Under the pieces are notes generated by a model. The model was not told where the DNA came from and searched no databases. It saw nothing but the letters and a program-made list of their open reading frames with translations. This document shows positions 6,399 through 6,936 of a DNA stretch of 6,936 nucleotides, one piece after another; positions within the stretch are counted from its first letter, which is position 1, and each line of letters begins with the position of its first letter. This stretch comes from an uncultured Oscillospiraceae bacterium (GTDB taxonomy: Bacteria; Bacillota; Clostridia; Oscillospirales; Oscillospiraceae), in contig CAAENU010000171.1 in assembly GCA_900757415.1 (NCBI GenBank), positions 1-6,936 of the forward strand. The letters are read 5' to 3'. The translations under genes and the position numbers were made by a program.

Positions 6399-6513
6399 GG
6401 AATGGACAGCGGGCAGGCTTGGACTTGCTGCCTCGACCTGCGCGAAGCGCGTCAAATCAAGAGGTGAGGCAGGGCTCCTGCGAATGGCGGTAGCCATTCG
6501 TGGGATGCCGGGA
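6399..6513. other. Structured insert between the two tRNA 3'-end copies
   Basis: No credible protein gene. A stem of 11 pairs with one bulged G joins 6428-6439 to 6462-6472 and encloses a small GCGC-GAA-GCGC hairpin (6440-6450). A second, perfect 8-bp hairpin lies at 6481-6488/6493-6500 with loop GGTA. GGCAG at 6412-6416 can instead pair with 6428-6432, competing with the first stem. GCGGGC at 6409-6414 is the acceptor 5' sequence of the tRNA and could pair with 6533-6538 in the second tRNA 3' copy, but no normal D arm or anticodon arm lies between. Confidence 0.5.
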
Positions 6514-6544
6514 AGCGAGTTCGAGCCTCGTCGCCCGCTCCAAA
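6514..6544 (+). repeat. Direct repeat, copy 2: tRNA-Gly 3'-end fragment (possible att site)
   Basis: Exact second copy of 6331-6361. It keeps the T arm, the acceptor 3' strand, discriminator T and CCA, but has no matching tRNA 5' half, so it is a fragment and not a second gene. It could be the remnant att site of a lost or shrunken integrative element, or the 3' part of a decayed tandem tRNA. No integrase gene is present in the window. Confidence 0.75.
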
Positions 6545-6560
6545 TTAACAAACAGGTTTA

Positions 6561-6590
6561 GATGCCATGCGGTGAAAACCGCATGGCATC
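6561..6590. repeat. Perfect 13-bp hairpin with GAAA tetraloop
   Basis: 6561-6573 pairs perfectly with 6578-6590 around a GAAA loop, a stable GNRA tetraloop. Only a short, broken T run follows (CCTTTCC), so it is at best a weak terminator. It lies 17 bases after the tRNA 3'-end fragment, the place where a tRNA terminator would be expected. Confidence 0.7.
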
Positions 6591-6719
6591 AAGCCTTTCC
6601 GGGGTTTCCCACACCCCCATTTTAACGGTTTCGAGCATGGATGTCAGAGCCGTCTGAGAGGCGTTCAACGTGATTTGAACCCTTCTTTTTCTGCTTTTTG
6701 GCGAAATAATCGGATGCAG
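6591..6719. other. Non-coding stretch ahead of an orphan terminator
   Basis: No credible gene on either strand. A minus-strand frame of 87 codons (6558-6821) crosses three hairpins, lacks a ribosome binding site and looks spurious. A 6-bp inverted repeat GTTCAA/TTGAAC (6663-6668/6675-6680) is present. Because a strong plus-strand terminator follows directly, a short untranslated RNA ending at about 6763 is possible, but I found no promoter with both boxes. Confidence 0.35.
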
Positions 6720-6763
6720 CCCCCTTTTGTACGAGGAAGTCCCTCGCAAAAGGGGGGTTTTTT
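6720..6763 (+). terminator. Strong intrinsic terminator without an upstream gene
   Basis: CCCCCTTTTG (6720-6729) pairs with 6747-6756. An inner CGAGG/CCTCG stem (6732-6736/6742-6746) has a 5-base loop. Six T follow (6758-6763). This is a textbook plus-strand terminator, yet the nearest plus-strand gene is the tRNA, which already has its own terminator. Confidence 0.85.
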
Positions 6764-6786
6764 CATGAAAAAATTTCACAAAGTTT

Positions 6787-6834
6787 AGAGCGTCGGTTTG
6801 TTGGTTTCGTAGAACCATCAACTGGCGCTCTTTT
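6787..6834 (+). terminator. Second terminator-like long imperfect hairpin
   Basis: AGAGCG (6787-6792) pairs with CGCTCT (6826-6831) and the helix continues inward, with wobble pairs and one or two mismatches, to GGTT/AACC around loop TCGTAG (6807-6812). The 3' side runs into TTTT (6831-6834) and then G. No plus-strand gene lies between it and the terminator at 6720-6763. Confidence 0.55.
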
Positions 6835-6936
6835 GTATTGGTTCACAAAGTCAACCCCCGGCTCTGCCGGGGGCAAAAGAAAGCCTATGGCGAGGGGAAG
6901 AGTAGACAAGAAAAAGTCTCCGAGTTAAAGTAAGGC
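6835..6936. other. Right edge: GC-rich hairpin, no complete gene
   Basis: A perfect 8-bp stem CCCCCGGC/GCCGGGGG (6855-6862/6866-6873) with loop TCT is followed by A-rich sequence. An ATG at 6887 opens a frame of only 13 codons (ending TAA at 6926-6928) without a ribosome binding site. The hairpin could belong to an element or gene continuing beyond the window; nothing in the visible part identifies it. Confidence 0.45.

Noticed and set aside
6514..6542. A second tRNA-Gly gene
   Set aside because: Only the 3' 29 bases of the tRNA are present; no D arm, anticodon arm or normal acceptor 5' strand can be fitted upstream.
6256..6561. Plus-strand and minus-strand frames covering the tRNA region
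   Set aside because: They translate the tRNA gene, its terminator and the tRNA fragment; no protein gene is expected over a functional tRNA.
6558..6821. Minus-strand frame of 87 codons
   Set aside because: It spans three hairpins including a terminator, has no ribosome binding site and no recognisable motif.
1..6936. CRISPR array, defence genes or riboswitch
   Set aside because: No regularly spaced direct repeats, no nuclease or defence-type gene, and no leader matching a riboswitch class I could recognise.

Overview
The window looks like chromosomal DNA of a strictly anaerobic, fairly GC-rich member of the Clostridia, most likely an Oscillospiraceae/Ruminococcaceae-type gut bacterium. This is an inference. 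It rests on the tail of an Rnf-type ferredoxin:NAD+ oxidoreductase gene, strong GGAGG ribosome binding sites, consensus sigma-A promoters, a lipoprotein of Gram-positive style, and gene-poor spacers full of hairpins and dispersed-repeat-like sequence. All real genes lie on the plus strand.

Layout. (1) 2-388 is the 3' end of rnfB, probably the last gene of an rnf operon, closed by a perfect 14-bp-stem terminator at 411-447. (2) 389-764 is a spacer with a good sigma-A promoter (TTGCGC-17-TACAAT) about 45 bp before the next gene. (3) 765-2771 encodes the ATPase/TOPRIM subunit and 3161-5401 the DNA-breaking subunit of a type IIA topoisomerase of ParE/ParC type. The two are separated by 389 bp holding a degenerate palindromic, MITE-like repeat. 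(4) 5584-6231 encodes an unrecognised lipoprotein, preceded by a hairpin-rich 182-bp spacer. (5) 6242-6398 is a compact tRNA-Gly(GCC) unit with a perfect consensus promoter, the tRNA with encoded CCA, and a strong terminator. (6) 6399-6936 has no convincing protein gene. It holds an exact 31-bp second copy of the tRNA 3' end (6514-6544), a structured insert between the two copies, and a run of strong hairpins, including a textbook plus-strand terminator (6720-6763) with no gene in front of it.

How the parts work together. The two topoisomerase subunits should form an A2B2 enzyme that passes one DNA duplex through another using ATP. All core catalytic residues are visible. The C-terminal domain of the A subunit lacks a recognisable GyrA box, which argues for decatenation or relaxation (topoisomerase IV-like) rather than gyrase-type negative supercoiling. 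The position equivalent to quinolone-contacting Ser83 of E. coli GyrA is glutamine. The lipoprotein may be co-transcribed with them but has no evident functional tie.

I found no defence system, CRISPR array or complete mobile element. The most interesting parts are the duplicated tRNA 3' end with its structured insert (possible scar of an integrative element), the unusual quinolone-site residue in a divergent topoisomerase, and the orphan hairpins at the right end.
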